Below are positions 1-8,535 of a DNA stretch of 64,000 bases, piece by piece; position 1 is the first letter of the stretch, and every line of letters starts with the position of its first letter. The stretch is taken from contig CAWBYY010000011.1 of assembly GCA_963793095.1 (NCBI GenBank), positions 1-64,000 of the forward strand, in the 5' to 3' direction. The DNA comes from CAVWDI01 sp963793095. Its GTDB lineage: Bacteria; Chloroflexota; Anaerolineae; Anaerolineales; UBA4823. The notes under the pieces are model-generated. The model saw only the letters and a list, made by a program, of their open reading frames with translations, had not been told where the DNA came from and searched no databases. The translations under genes and the position numbers were made by a program.

Positions 1-32
1 TTAATGTCACCAAACACGGTCACATCAGCCAT
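1..32 (-). CDS. 5' fragment of an unidentified gene
   Basis: The minus strand opens an ATG at position 32 that reads MADVTVFGDI and then leaves the window. It lies 82 bases downstream of the peptidase gene on the same strand, so it could be the next gene of a transcription unit. No convincing Shine-Dalgarno sequence is visible and ten residues identify nothing. It could be a chance reading frame. Confidence 0.3.
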   Translation of the reverse strand, partial: MADVTVFGDI

Positions 33-114
33 GGCTCAGATTTTACCCCAGGATAGGGACGCCATGTATGGAAAGCGGGCAGTTTGGAATAAGCCGGGAA
101 TTTTATGGGATTGA

Positions 115-1407
115 TTACTGTGCTTTTAGCTCGCCAACTTCCACAACATCCACGGGAACCCCCTCAATCTCGCCCGGGATCAGATCATCTGGGGCAAGCA
201 GAACCTGGGGGACTTTCTCTTTGACTGTAACGATTAATGCGACAGTTGAGGTGGGCTGGCCGTCGATCTGGCGAAAACCCACTCCAACACCAACCACATT
301 GGCTTTAGCAAGCAGCATATCCTTGTGAGCGGCTTTGACGGCGCGGGCTTTTTCAATTTCTGATTGCACTTCAAGTTTTTTGCTGATTTCCTTCTGGCTG
401 ACAAAGTCGATATTCAAACCGTCCATAACAGCCTGTATCGGGTTGTGGAGAGTCGCCTGGCTGGAACCTGCGAAGAGCAACCCAACCGCAAGATTGGAAT
501 CGGCTGTCACGAGCAGCGACCCCGAGTCGCCGCCCTGTGAGATCGGGCTGGTGAGAATCTGGCCTTCAAAAACCGCAGTACGGCCAGCCCCGTACTCGAT
601 GTGAACGGTTGTATCAAGCACCCGGACTTCGCCGCTGCGCAGCCCGGTGGTGCGACCGGACTTGCGCACCAGAAGCGAAAGAGAAGCCTCCTGAACGCCG
701 GTGATCTCGCCGATACCCAGGATCTCATCGCTTATCAGGCTGTTTTCAACCGGTCGGGCGAGGGCGGCATCAATTAAATTTCTCGCATCGGGATTTGATT
801 TAATTATTTCAAGTTTGTGCGCTGAACCTGCCATCCTTGCGATCCGGTTGCCAAAATCCGCATAAATCTGGGCTAAACTGCAGGTGGGAGGAGAAAGGCC
901 AAAATCAAGCGGGTAAAATCGTTCCAGGCGGGCGATTGTATCATTTTCAACCCGGCCGCCGTCGACCGGGCCTGGCTGAAGAATCGGGTCGCCGGATTTG
1001 GCGGCGTTACTGTTTGCCAGGACATGGTTGTTGGACAGGATCAGACGCCGGCCGGTGGTCTTATCGCGCACCACCGCGCCGAACGTGCCGGCTGTTATCT
1101 GGTAATGGCCGATGCTGACCCCTGGGGGAGCGGGGCGCCAGCGGTCGCTACGCGATTGGAGCGGCCTCAACTCGCCAACTTCAATCACATCTGTCCTTAT
1201 TCCATCCAGGGTTCCGGGTACGAGGGTTTCGGGGAGCAACCCGGGGAGCGGCACCTTCTCCCGCACCAGGGCGATAACGCTTAACTCATCCGTTTGCTCT
1301 CCATGGATGGTTTTATAGCCGACACCCAGACCAACCACATTGGGTTTAGCCAGGATGGCTTTTTTGTGGAATGATTTGGCGAATAAAGTTTCCTGGTACT
1401 GCGGCAT
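115..1407 (-). CDS. Trypsin-like (S1 family) peptidase with duplicated flanking module
   Basis: The 430-residue product has a chymotrypsin-fold core with a plausible catalytic triad: His128 in SNNHVLAN, Asp213 in LIDAALA and Ser295 in GGDSGS. This resembles the NAL1-like group of S1 peptidases. There is no signal peptide or membrane segment, so a cytoplasmic location is likely. The core is bracketed by two copies of one module of about 65 residues. Copy one (about 17-80) contains AKPNVVGLGVGYK and ends VIEVGEL; copy two (about 365-428) contains AKANVVGVGVGF and ends VVEVGEL. The substrate is unknown. It lies 110 bases downstream of the GrdB-like gene on the same strand. The fold and triad are well supported; the physiological role is not. 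Confidence 0.8.
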   Translation of the reverse strand: MPQYQETLFAKSFHKKAILAKPNVVGLGVGYKTIHGEQTDELSVIALVREKVPLPGLLPETLVPGTLDGIRTDVIEVGELRPLQSRSDRWRPAPPGVSIGHYQITAGTFGAVVRDKTTGRRLILSNNHVLANSNAAKSGDPILQPGPVDGGRVENDTIARLERFYPLDFGLSPPTCSLAQIYADFGNRIARMAGSAHKLEIIKSNPDARNLIDAALARPVENSLISDEILGIGEITGVQEASLSLLVRKSGRTTGLRSGEVRVLDTTVHIEYGAGRTAVFEGQILTSPISQGGDSGSLLVTADSNLAVGLLFAGSSQATLHNPIQAVMDGLNIDFVSQKEISKKLEVQSEIEKARAVKAAHKDMLLAKANVVGVGVGFRQIDGQPTSTVALIVTVKEKVPQVLLAPDDLIPGEIEGVPVDVVEVGELKAQ

Positions 1408-1517
1408 AATATCTCTCTACTTAAAAATCTTTTTAAGGGGTGCAAATTTCGTACCGTTTTGTTCTGCCATCTTTCCAGCAAGTCCCCATCCTCCCCTTAT
1501 TCAATCCGAGCGAAAAA

Positions 1518-2405
1518 TTAGCGGCTTGAGAGACGTTTCTGGCGAATGAGGTCGCGAATATTGGGCGCCAGTTCTTTCACAATTGGCGAAGGAAAGGCAG
1601 GCTGCCAGTCTGCCAGGGCCTCGGGGGCTGGTTCAGGCCATTTTAATGGGGAATGGATAACCGTCCCGGGTGCGGGCGCAGTTTCCAGCACCTCCAGCGC
1701 CTGCTGGATAACTGCGTTCTGAAAAGAGACATCATAAGGCATCCCCAGGGTCTGGGCGAAGGGAAATTCAACCCCCAGGGCGCGTGGAACGCCGATTTTT
1801 TCAGCCCAGTATGGCATCTGGGTCACGATAACTGTTGATAGCCCATGAACCTCCAAGGTGCGCGCCAGCACGGGCACGTTGATACAGCAGTCCGGTCAGC
1901 TGGGGGTAAGCAGAACGCAATTGACCTTATCGTCTTTAAAATTTTTTGCGACCCGGGGGCCATACCTGCGATGCCAGGCATTTGTGTCAGGAGGGTAACC
2001 CTGGTAGCCCATAAAAGAGTAGTGATCCCACGCTAGGCTGCCGATGATTCCCTGGCTTTCGAGCTCCTGGAAGCGTTGAACCGGAAGGAGCACATTAAAA
2101 TCCGCTTCCGCATAACTGGTGTTTATGTGCAGGTGGCTGACACCAACCTGCTCCTGGGTAATGTTTGAAGGGATTGTGCGGTAGGTTGGATCGCCCCAGG
2201 CCGGTTCAACTTGCTCGCGAGCGAGGTCAAAGGGCGGGTCCAGAATCTTGTGAAACAAACCGCCCGTTGTAACCAGGCCAAATTTACATTCCGAGAGCGG
2301 CCCCGGCAAAGAAGTCCAGGGAATTGGAATCTGCAATTCTGGTTCCTGGAGTTCACATATCCGGGCAATTAACCTTGGTAAAAATTTAAAACTGTCGACG
2401 GGCAT
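1518..2405 (-). CDS. GrdB-family selenoprotein (UxxC), in-frame TGA read as selenocysteine
   Basis: One frame runs from ATG 2405 (GGAG six bases upstream) to 1518, interrupted only by TGA at 1898-1896. Reading that TGA as Sec gives 295 residues with Sec170 in LLTPS-U-PDCC. Both sides match the glycine/sarcosine/betaine reductase selenoprotein B family. The N-terminal half has VGVSHLHINTSYAEAD and SLAWDHYSFMGY; after the TGA comes LARTLEVHGLSTVIV. In this family the position is Sec or Cys in a U/CxxC redox motif. A candidate SECIS hairpin follows. Family members are thought to be thiol-dependent reductases, but many stand alone without the Grd complex, as here, and the substrate is unknown. 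The alternative, a stop mutation or sequencing error, would have to hit the catalytic residue by chance. Confidence 0.85.
1858..1877 (-). promoter_or_regulatory. Candidate bacterial SECIS hairpin in the GrdB-like gene
   Basis: Starting 18 bases after the in-frame TGA, the minus strand folds GTGC-C-CG / CG-C-GCAC: four pairs, a C-C mismatch and two pairs, around a six-base loop TGCTGG. The loop begins 25 bases after the TGA and has G at its second position. Bacterial SECIS elements lie just inside the coding region, with the apical loop roughly 16-37 bases after UGA and a G among the first two loop bases, so the geometry fits. It is inferred from one sequence without covariation. Confidence 0.6.
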
Positions 2406-2559
2406 CAGGCGCTCCAGGCCTTTTTATGGCCTATATTTATTCATTTGTTTTTTAAACCTTACACCATAAAATACCGGAATATTTCACTCTCAGATTCAAT
2501 TGCGGGTATTATTAACAAGCAAATTCCAGCTTTTTAGTATGACTATACTCAAAACCGGC

Positions 2560-4010
2560 ATGAAAATCAATATGTTAACCATTGGTGAGGTGTTCAAAAT
2601 TGAAAGAATTCGGATTCTGCTTGCTGCAGGGGTCGCAGCCGGTTTGTTATGGGGCTGTGCTGGCAATGATCAAAAACCAGCCCCTCCAGAGGTGACAGTT
2701 GTAATATTAAATAGGGGGCAAGAAGAGCGGGGCGAAGATAATACCAGCGGAAACGAGACCGGAAATATTTCGCCGGAACCTGTACTTGAAGTAGAAACAC
2801 CCGCCGGTGAGGATATCGCCGGGTACACTTATCACCGGCCGGATGGGAACCGGTATGTTTCAGGCCGCGGCTCGCTGCCCGGGGCATCTCCTGTGGACAT
2901 CCCTCTGGGCGGGACAGCCGAATGGCTGGTTTCTGTGCCGGACGGGGAAAGCAGCATCTGGGCTGCTGTGTTGGAAGACGGGCGCACCCGGGCGTTCAAG
3001 CTTGAGGATACCGGATATCGTGAGGTTGAGGTCGCGCCAACCCGAATCCAGCCGGGTCAACCACCTGCGCTGATTTTTAATGATGGAGTCGCGACGATAT
3101 TAACCCTACCCGCTGGGCAGGCTTCCCCTTACAGCCACCCGGTTATCCTGGATCATCTAATCGGCAGAATGGCGTTTATAGCCGCGGACGGCGACCTGGT
3201 TTTTATGGAAGACGGGCAGGAGACAGCCCGCCTGGCGGTAAATGCGCTGCCGGATGCGCGCTTGATCACAGATGGGAACGGGAACATCCTGTTTTTGAGC
3301 GACCCCAGCGAGAGGTACGATCACGGCGTTTTGGGCGATGGGCTGGAGGCGGAAAGCGCCACCCTGGTCGCCATTAATCCGGCACCGCAGGTAATAGCCA
3401 AGATTTCGGCTGCCTCGCCGGCAGTTTTTGAAGGCATCGCGCCAATCTGGGTGGATTTAAACGCTGATGGTGAGCGGGAAATTATCCTCACCCAGAGCGA
3501 CCGCGAAAATGGAGCCAGACTTGTGGTTTACAACCAGGCTGGAGAACAGCTTTCCAGCGGACCGGCTGTCGGGACGGGCTACCGCTGGCGCAACCAGCTT
3601 GGAGCAGTCCCGACTGGGGCGGAAGGGGAAATGGAAGTGGTGGATGTTTAACCCCGCATCTGACCGGGAGGGTTGAATTCTTCCGTTTGGATGGCGACAG
3701 GCTGGTGCTTTCCGCCCAATTAGAGGGTTATACCTCCCATGTGATCGGAAGCCGGAATCTGGATATGGGTTTGCTGGGAGATTTTGATGGCGACGGGTTA
3801 ATCGAAGCCCTGCTGCCTAACCAGGAAAGAACTGAGCTGGCAGGGATTCGAAGAACCGAGGACGGGGCACAGGCTGTCTGGGGCATCCCGGTAGGAGGGA
3901 TAATAAGCACCAATCTGGCGGCTGTGACTCTGGATGATGGCAGGATTGTCCCGGGTGTTGGGCGCCAGGATGGCGTGCTCCGAATCTGGATACCTCGGGC
4001 GTGGGAATAG
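2560..4010 (+). CDS. Secreted lipoprotein with FG-GAP/VCBS-like repeats, one frame break
   Basis: The N-terminus has a hydrophobic segment ending in lipobox LLWGC, lipidated Cys codon at 2656, followed by a Pro-rich and acidic linker, so this is an exported lipoprotein. The body has Asp-rich motifs of integrin-like FG-GAP/VCBS repeats, such as VDLNADGEREIIL and GDFDGDGLIEALL. The first frame stops at TAA 3649-3651, but the third frame continues the same fold to 4010 (LTPHLTGRVEFFRLDGD). One extra T in the TTT at 3647-3649 would join them, so a homopolymer error is likely. The start is uncertain (ATG 2560, ATG 2572 or GTG 2590). No enzymatic motif is seen; a ligand-binding or propeller-like role is inferred. 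Confidence 0.7.
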
Positions 4011-4013
4011 ACT

Positions 4014-5273
4014 TCAGCCTTCCCGCTCCAGCGGGCGGTCTGCATTAACGGGTTCCTGGGACGGGAGCAGGAAAAGGCCCATAACCGCGGTAAAGGCAAA
4101 CAGCACACCGGTAAAGGTGAACACCGAACGCAGGCTGAAAGCAGCCGCAACGGCAGCCCCGAGCAGAGGCGCCAGGGCGCGGCTTGCGGCTGTGATCGAA
4201 TTATCCAGTCCGTAAACGGTGCCTTCCTCTCCAGATTGGGTCAATTGGGCCAGCAGCGCGCTGATGGCGGGGATGATGCCTCCCAGCGCGACACCGATTA
4301 GCGCCTGTAATAGAAGCAGCTGCCAGCCAGCAGTGACCCGGCTCTGCAGGAAGTAGAAAAAAGCAGCCCCGCACGAACTCAAAATCACAATCTGGCGGTG
4401 ACCGGTGCGGTCACCCAGAGGCCCTAGAAAAACCGCGCTTATTGTTGTGGTGGCAGATGCTATCCCAATTACCAGGCCGGTGAATGTGTTCAACCGGGTT
4501 GAGTTTACAGAAAGGGTCTGGATGAAGAGCGGCGCGATTGGCAGTATGATTATGCGGCCCAGCTGGCTGATGAAACGCATCCCGTAGGTGGATTTGATCC
4601 CCGGGGCGGAAAGAATAAGGCCCCATTCGGAGAAAAGGCTTTTAAAGCCTGATTGTTTGTGATTGGCGGAGGGGCTAAAATCCTCCTTTACCCCGAAGAA
4701 AACCAGGATTCCGGCTGTAAAAAGCAGCCCGGCGGTGACGTAAAAGGTGGCGCTGTAACCGATTGTGTCGGCGATCAGGCCGCCGATCAGCGGTCCAAGG
4801 GCTACTCCGGCGCCCATCCCAACCTGCATGAGGCCCATCGCATAGCCGGTCCTTTGGCGGGGTGTTTCAGAGGCAACCAGGGCATTGGCTGCTGCGATTG
4901 TGCCTGTGATCAGACCCTGGATTGTACGCAACAGGACCAGCTGTTCGGCAGTGGTGACAAAAGCCATCATCAATAAAATAAGTGATCCGCCGAACATGGC
5001 CCTTTCGACCATCAATTTTCGCCCATAGCGGTCGGCGACCGCGCCCCAGAATGGGGAGGCGATCATCATGGCGAAGGATTGGGCGGAATAAACCAGGCCG
5101 GCCAGGGCTTCAATGCTCAGGTTTGTTTCTGTCCCGAGCGATTCCACGTAAAGCGGCAGAAATGGGAACATGCTTGAGAACCCGACCGCGGTGATGACCT
5201 GGGCAAACAGCATGATATATAGCGTCCTCTGCCACGGGATAGAAAGCGTCTTGAGCATATTCTTATAAAGCAT
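4014..5273 (-). CDS. MFS transporter
   Basis: This 419-residue protein has about twelve hydrophobic segments in two halves, as in the major facilitator superfamily. The cytoplasmic loop motif GAVADRYGRK is at about 77-86, with a weaker copy (FLGPLGDRTGHR) in the second half. The profile resembles drug/H+ antiporters of the DHA1 type, but the substrate cannot be told from sequence. It is convergent with the FG-GAP lipoprotein gene, ending only three bases from it, and lies downstream of the nucleotidase and nitroreductase genes on the same strand. ATG 5258 is an alternative start. Confidence 0.85.
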   Translation of the reverse strand: MLYKNMLKTLSIPWQRTLYIMLFAQVITAVGFSSMFPFLPLYVESLGTETNLSIEALAGLVYSAQSFAMMIASPFWGAVADRYGRKLMVERAMFGGSLILLMMAFVTTAEQLVLLRTIQGLITGTIAAANALVASETPRQRTGYAMGLMQVGMGAGVALGPLIGGLIADTIGYSATFYVTAGLLFTAGILVFFGVKEDFSPSANHKQSGFKSLFSEWGLILSAPGIKSTYGMRFISQLGRIIILPIAPLFIQTLSVNSTRLNTFTGLVIGIASATTTISAVFLGPLGDRTGHRQIVILSSCGAAFFYFLQSRVTAGWQLLLLQALIGVALGGIIPAISALLAQLTQSGEEGTVYGLDNSITAASRALAPLLGAAVAAAFSLRSVFTFTGVLFAFTAVMGLFLLPSQEPVNADRPLEREG

Positions 5274-5309
5274 GGTGTTTGAGGTCAGTGGTATTCTTTT
5301 AGGAAATGG

Positions 5310-6767
5310 CTACTGAACCAGCTTTTCAAGCGCTGAATCGAGCGGGTTTTGTTGGGAAGAATGCTGGTTTTTAATCCACTCGATAAGAGGCTCACGCCAG
5401 TCAATGGATGTAAAAACTGCATCCGGATCGTATTCAGCCAGTTCTTCGTAGCTATCCCCGCCGGCGTACATAAAGTCATTGACCAGCACTGTATAAAGTT
5501 TATCCGCGGATAACGGCTCACCGGTCCCAGCCATGACCCATCCTGCGCCGGCGGGCTTTACGCCGCCGTATGCCGGGCTCTTGCTGCGTTCCAGGATACG
5601 GGTGAGCTGGTCACCGTTCAAACGGACAGCGACCAGGGTGTCATTGAAAGGCAGCACGTTGATGATGTGTGCAGGGGTTATTTCACCCGGGGATAAACCC
5701 TCCCGGATGCCGCCCCTGTTTGTAATGACTGCATCCGCCTCTGGATAGCCCTCCAGCCAGGCGTGGGTGATCAAACCTTCCATCAACCGGCTCTGGCGGG
5801 GTATTCCTTCTTTCAGGTAACCAATCACTTCTCCAAGTTCAGCCTCAATCTGTGCCTCCCAGCGGTTGATGATGCGTGCAATTTCCGGGTTGGGACGGCC
5901 GTTTGTATTTACAAGATTGGCATAGTTTATAACCCGGGTCTGTCCGGTTCTTGGATTAAATTCAAACCGGGCCAGGCCGTATCCTTCCAGCCTTGATCCG
6001 GCTGACATCAGGACCGAACCGGCTACCCCGCGGGCGAAGTATTCATGGCAGTGACCGCCTCCTAAAAAAACAATTTCGTGGCTTTTTAACTGCAAGGCAA
6101 GCCGGGTCAGTTCATCGGAGCAGATATGGGCGATGACAAATATGATCTGCGCTCCTTCCTGGCGCATGCGGGGGAGGTACTCTTCCAGCGTCTCCCGGTA
6201 AGGCAAAAATTCAAAATCAGCGACATATTCCGGGTTTGTGACCTCCGGGGTGTGGATGGTTGACAGACCAATAATTCCGATTTTGAGGCCAGCCAGCTGG
6301 ATGATTGTATATGGCAGAATACCCAGATCGGCCGGTACCTGCCCGTTTGACCTGTAGCGCATGTTGGCGCTTAAGTAAGGAAAATCAGCCTGTGCGATGC
6401 GTTCCTCAAGCGTTTCCATTCCGAAGTCGAATTCATGGTTGCCCAGCGCGGCGGCGTCATATCCTAAAGCGTTCATGACCTCCACCGTACTCTCGCCCAT
6501 GTGCCAGGTGGAGACCGCTGGCCCGGTCCAGTTATCGCCGCCGCTCAGGATCAGCAGCCGTTCATCTTTGGCGTAACCCACTTCGTCCCAGAGACCGGCC
6601 AGGTTTGCTGCGCCTTTATCCTCTTCGACTCCAGAAATCCAGCCGTGTTCGTCATTGGTGTACAGGACAGTGACTGTATTTGGGGTTGGTGTAACCTGAA
6701 CCTGATGGCACGCGTTCAGCGGTATTAAAACTGCTAACAGAAGAAGAAAAATTACACTGGATTTCAT
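5310..6767 (-). CDS. 5'-nucleotidase / UshA-like metallophosphoesterase lipoprotein
   Basis: I chose ATG 6767 because it begins a signal peptide (MKSSVIFLLLLAVLIP) ending in lipobox LNAC, lipidated Cys20; the frame stays open upstream to 6812. The N-terminal calcineurin-like domain has the dinuclear-metal motifs NDEHGW, GGDNW, GNHEFD and GGHCHEYF. The C-terminal part matches the 5'-nucleotidase substrate domain, with VITNRGGIRE, INVLPFNDTLVAV and VNDFMYAGGDSY. Family members hydrolyse nucleotides or nucleotide sugars outside the membrane to recover nucleosides and phosphate. The 485-residue length is normal. The exact substrate is unknown. Confidence 0.87.
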   Translation of the reverse strand: MKSSVIFLLLLAVLIPLNACHQVQVTPTPNTVTVLYTNDEHGWISGVEEDKGAANLAGLWDEVGYAKDERLLILSGGDNWTGPAVSTWHMGESTVEVMNALGYDAAALGNHEFDFGMETLEERIAQADFPYLSANMRYRSNGQVPADLGILPYTIIQLAGLKIGIIGLSTIHTPEVTNPEYVADFEFLPYRETLEEYLPRMRQEGAQIIFVIAHICSDELTRLALQLKSHEIVFLGGGHCHEYFARGVAGSVLMSAGSRLEGYGLARFEFNPRTGQTRVINYANLVNTNGRPNPEIARIINRWEAQIEAELGEVIGYLKEGIPRQSRLMEGLITHAWLEGYPEADAVITNRGGIREGLSPGEITPAHIINVLPFNDTLVAVRLNGDQLTRILERSKSPAYGGVKPAGAGWVMAGTGEPLSADKLYTVLVNDFMYAGGDSYEELAEYDPDAVFTSIDWREPLIEWIKNQHSSQQNPLDSALEKLVQ

Positions 6768-6825
6768 TCTTGTGAAAGATATCAGAATCAACAAAGCCGG
6801 GATCCCGAACAAAAATGAGGTATAG

Positions 6826-7605
6826 CTAGGCTGATTGGCGGGTCGAATTCAGGCTGATATGGAAGCCGCATTTCTGGAGCTGATCCAGGAAGTTTTCTTC
6901 AAAAGACCACTGTCCCCATTTACGGCAGATGTGCTCAGTCCAGCTGTAATTTTCGAGCGTAAAAGTTTCCTGGCGGTCAATTTTAAGGGGAATCTTGGCT
7001 TTATTCAGCCGGTAGTAGTCCTGGGCAAGGTAACCTTCATCCATCTGCGCCATGGCAGCCTGGATTTCAGAAACCGAAAATTCCGGATAGGAACCCTCAA
7101 AGAGCACAAATTCCAGCGGGTAGCGCGGTCTGGCAGGGGGATCTTCAGCCGGGTAGCCCATGGTGAGCTGCACCATTGGAAAAACCCTAGCTGGTAGATT
7201 ATATTCGGCGACAATTTCTTCAGCGATATAGGGCGTATTTCCCAAAAAACAACTTCCCATTCCGAGACTTTCCCCGGCGATCACTATGTTTTCAGCCATC
7301 AGGGATGCGTCCTGCATGCCAAGTAGAACCAGCTGGGAATCGTCCCCCATCATCTGCCAGTTGCGCTGTTCCATAATCAATTCCCACTTATGGGCATCAA
7401 TGCATACTGTAAAAAGCAGAGGGGCGTTGAATTTATTGCGCTCAGGATCGCGGCGCAGGAGCAGGCTGGTGAGCTGGGATGCAAAAGGCGCCTGTTGCCC
7501 GGCGCGCACAATGGTTGTGATTATTTCCCGGGATGGCATCTTGCCTGTGTAGCGGCGGATGGATTTGCGGTTTAGCATTAAGGTAATGGTTTCATTTTTT
7601 ATCAT
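6826..7605 (-). CDS. Nitroreductase-family flavoprotein
   Basis: The 259-residue product starts with the usual nitroreductase opening (LNRKSIRRYTGK, then AGQQAPFASQ), carries AENIVIAGESLGMGSCFLG in the middle, and has the TMGYPAE-P-RPR segment common to FMN-dependent oxidoreductases related to NfrA/NfsA. Such enzymes use NAD(P)H to reduce nitro compounds, quinones or flavins. It is soluble and ends 58 bases before the nucleotidase start on the same strand. The physiological substrate cannot be inferred. Confidence 0.85.
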   Translation of the reverse strand: MIKNETITLMLNRKSIRRYTGKMPSREIITTIVRAGQQAPFASQLTSLLLRRDPERNKFNAPLLFTVCIDAHKWELIMEQRNWQMMGDDSQLVLLGMQDASLMAENIVIAGESLGMGSCFLGNTPYIAEEIVAEYNLPARVFPMVQLTMGYPAEDPPARPRYPLEFVLFEGSYPEFSVSEIQAAMAQMDEGYLAQDYYRLNKAKIPLKIDRQETFTLENYSWTEHICRKWGQWSFEENFLDQLQKCGFHISLNSTRQSA

Positions 7606-7751
7606 TTGTATTTTCCGGAATACCCCGTCTCTGGTCTGGTTAGAATGAAGACAATTTATATATCCACACCCGTTTATTTATAATATACCAGAGATGGGCA
7701 AAGGATATAAGAGCGAGGAACCAAACAGGCAAAATTCATTACACGGGCTAT

Positions 7752-8021
7752 ATGGAAATGAACAATTCAGAACTTATTAATAAAATCGCCGAGAAAGATA
7801 TTGAAGTAGATAATTTCGTGGGGTTGGCGCTGGACGAAGAGGAATTCTTTGAAATAATTAAGGGTGATTGTTTTGCCCGTATCAACGACGAGAAATTTTC
7901 AACAGGGCGTAGTTGTGTTAGAAACTGCAAGAAGATTAATAATGCAAACCCAAAAACCAGGGAGAAAGTAAAAGAATTTATATACAAATATAATTTGAAA
8001 ACAACACTACCAGGGAATTGA
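7752..8021 (+). CDS. Small hypothetical protein, AT-rich
   Basis: This 89-residue acidic reading frame (MEMNNSELINKIAEKD at the start, three Cys in FARIN...SCVRNCKK) is unrecognised. Its codons are markedly AT-richer than its neighbours and its Asn/Lys/Ile/Glu content differs from the Arg/Gly/Ala-rich genes around it, which suggests a recent arrival or non-coding DNA. No good Shine-Dalgarno precedes ATG 7752. An overlapping antisense frame is similarly open, so low stop density is not strong evidence. Confidence 0.35.
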   Translation: MEMNNSELINKIAEKDIEVDNFVGLALDEEEFFEIIKGDCFARINDEKFSTGRSCVRNCKKINNANPKTREKVKEFIYKYNLKTTLPGN

Positions 8022-8179
8022 TCTTTTGTGCCAATTCCGATAAGAGAAGCAAAGTAAAAATTTTTCCCTGAAATTACTGCAACCTTTTTATAAAGCATGC
8101 ATCTAATTTGTGACGAGTAAGATAGTGTTTTATAATAGGGTCAACTTAATTAATCGGGAGATTGATCCCAGGAGTAAAA

Positions 8180-8386
8180 ATGCCGATTTTTGAGTATATT
8201 TGTGAAACCTGCGGCCGGGAGTTTGAAGAGCTGGTTTTTGGCTCAAACGGCGCTGGCAATGTGACCTGCCCGGAATGCAGCAGCGTTGAAGTCAAGAAGA
8301 AAATCTCCCTGTTTGCATCCAGGGGAGACGGAAACAGTTCCGCCTCATTCAGCAGCGCGGCCGCCTGCAGCACAGGCAGCACCTGA
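8180..8386 (+). CDS. FmdB-type zinc-ribbon protein
   Basis: This is a 68-residue protein starting MPIFEYICETCG, the signature opening of the FmdB/CxxC_CxxC_SSSS putative regulatory family. Two CxxC pairs (CETC and CPEC) would bind one zinc, followed by the usual Ser/Ala-rich low-complexity tail. ATG 8180 is chosen because GGAG at 8171-8174 has ideal spacing. Members are small proteins of uncertain function, first linked to amidase gene regulation. It is followed by a good terminator and then by the selenothioredoxin gene. Confidence 0.85.
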   Translation: MPIFEYICETCGREFEELVFGSNGAGNVTCPECSSVEVKKKISLFASRGDGNSSASFSSAAACSTGST

Positions 8387-8425
8387 GGGATACCAATCTA
8401 AACGGCCGTGCGCCGCAGACCGAAC

Positions 8426-8457
8426 AACCTCCAGCTTATAATGCCTGGAGGTTTTTT
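8426..8457 (+). terminator. Rho-independent terminator after the FmdB-type gene
   Basis: A nine-pair stem AACCTCCAG / CTGGAGGTT with a ten-base loop is followed by a T run (8452-8457). It separates the zinc-ribbon gene from the downstream lipoprotein gene, which therefore needs its own promoter. Confidence 0.85.
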
Positions 8458-8496
8458 GGTTAATTTGAGTGTAAGGTTTTTGTAATTATTGAACGT

Positions 8497-8502
8497 TATA
8501 AT
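8497..8502 (+). promoter_or_regulatory. Probable -10 box for the selenothioredoxin gene
   Basis: TATAAT lies 33 bases upstream of ATG 8536 and just after the terminator of the previous gene. No clear -35 hexamer is seen at 16-18 bases, so this is a position-based call. Confidence 0.4.
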
Positions 8503-8535
8503 GCTGCCCTTGAATACTTAAGCCTGAAGGTGAAT

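Noticed and set aside
7748..8098. 116-codon minus-strand frame opposite the AT-rich orphan
   Set aside because: Ser/Leu/Phe-rich antisense composition and no ribosome site.
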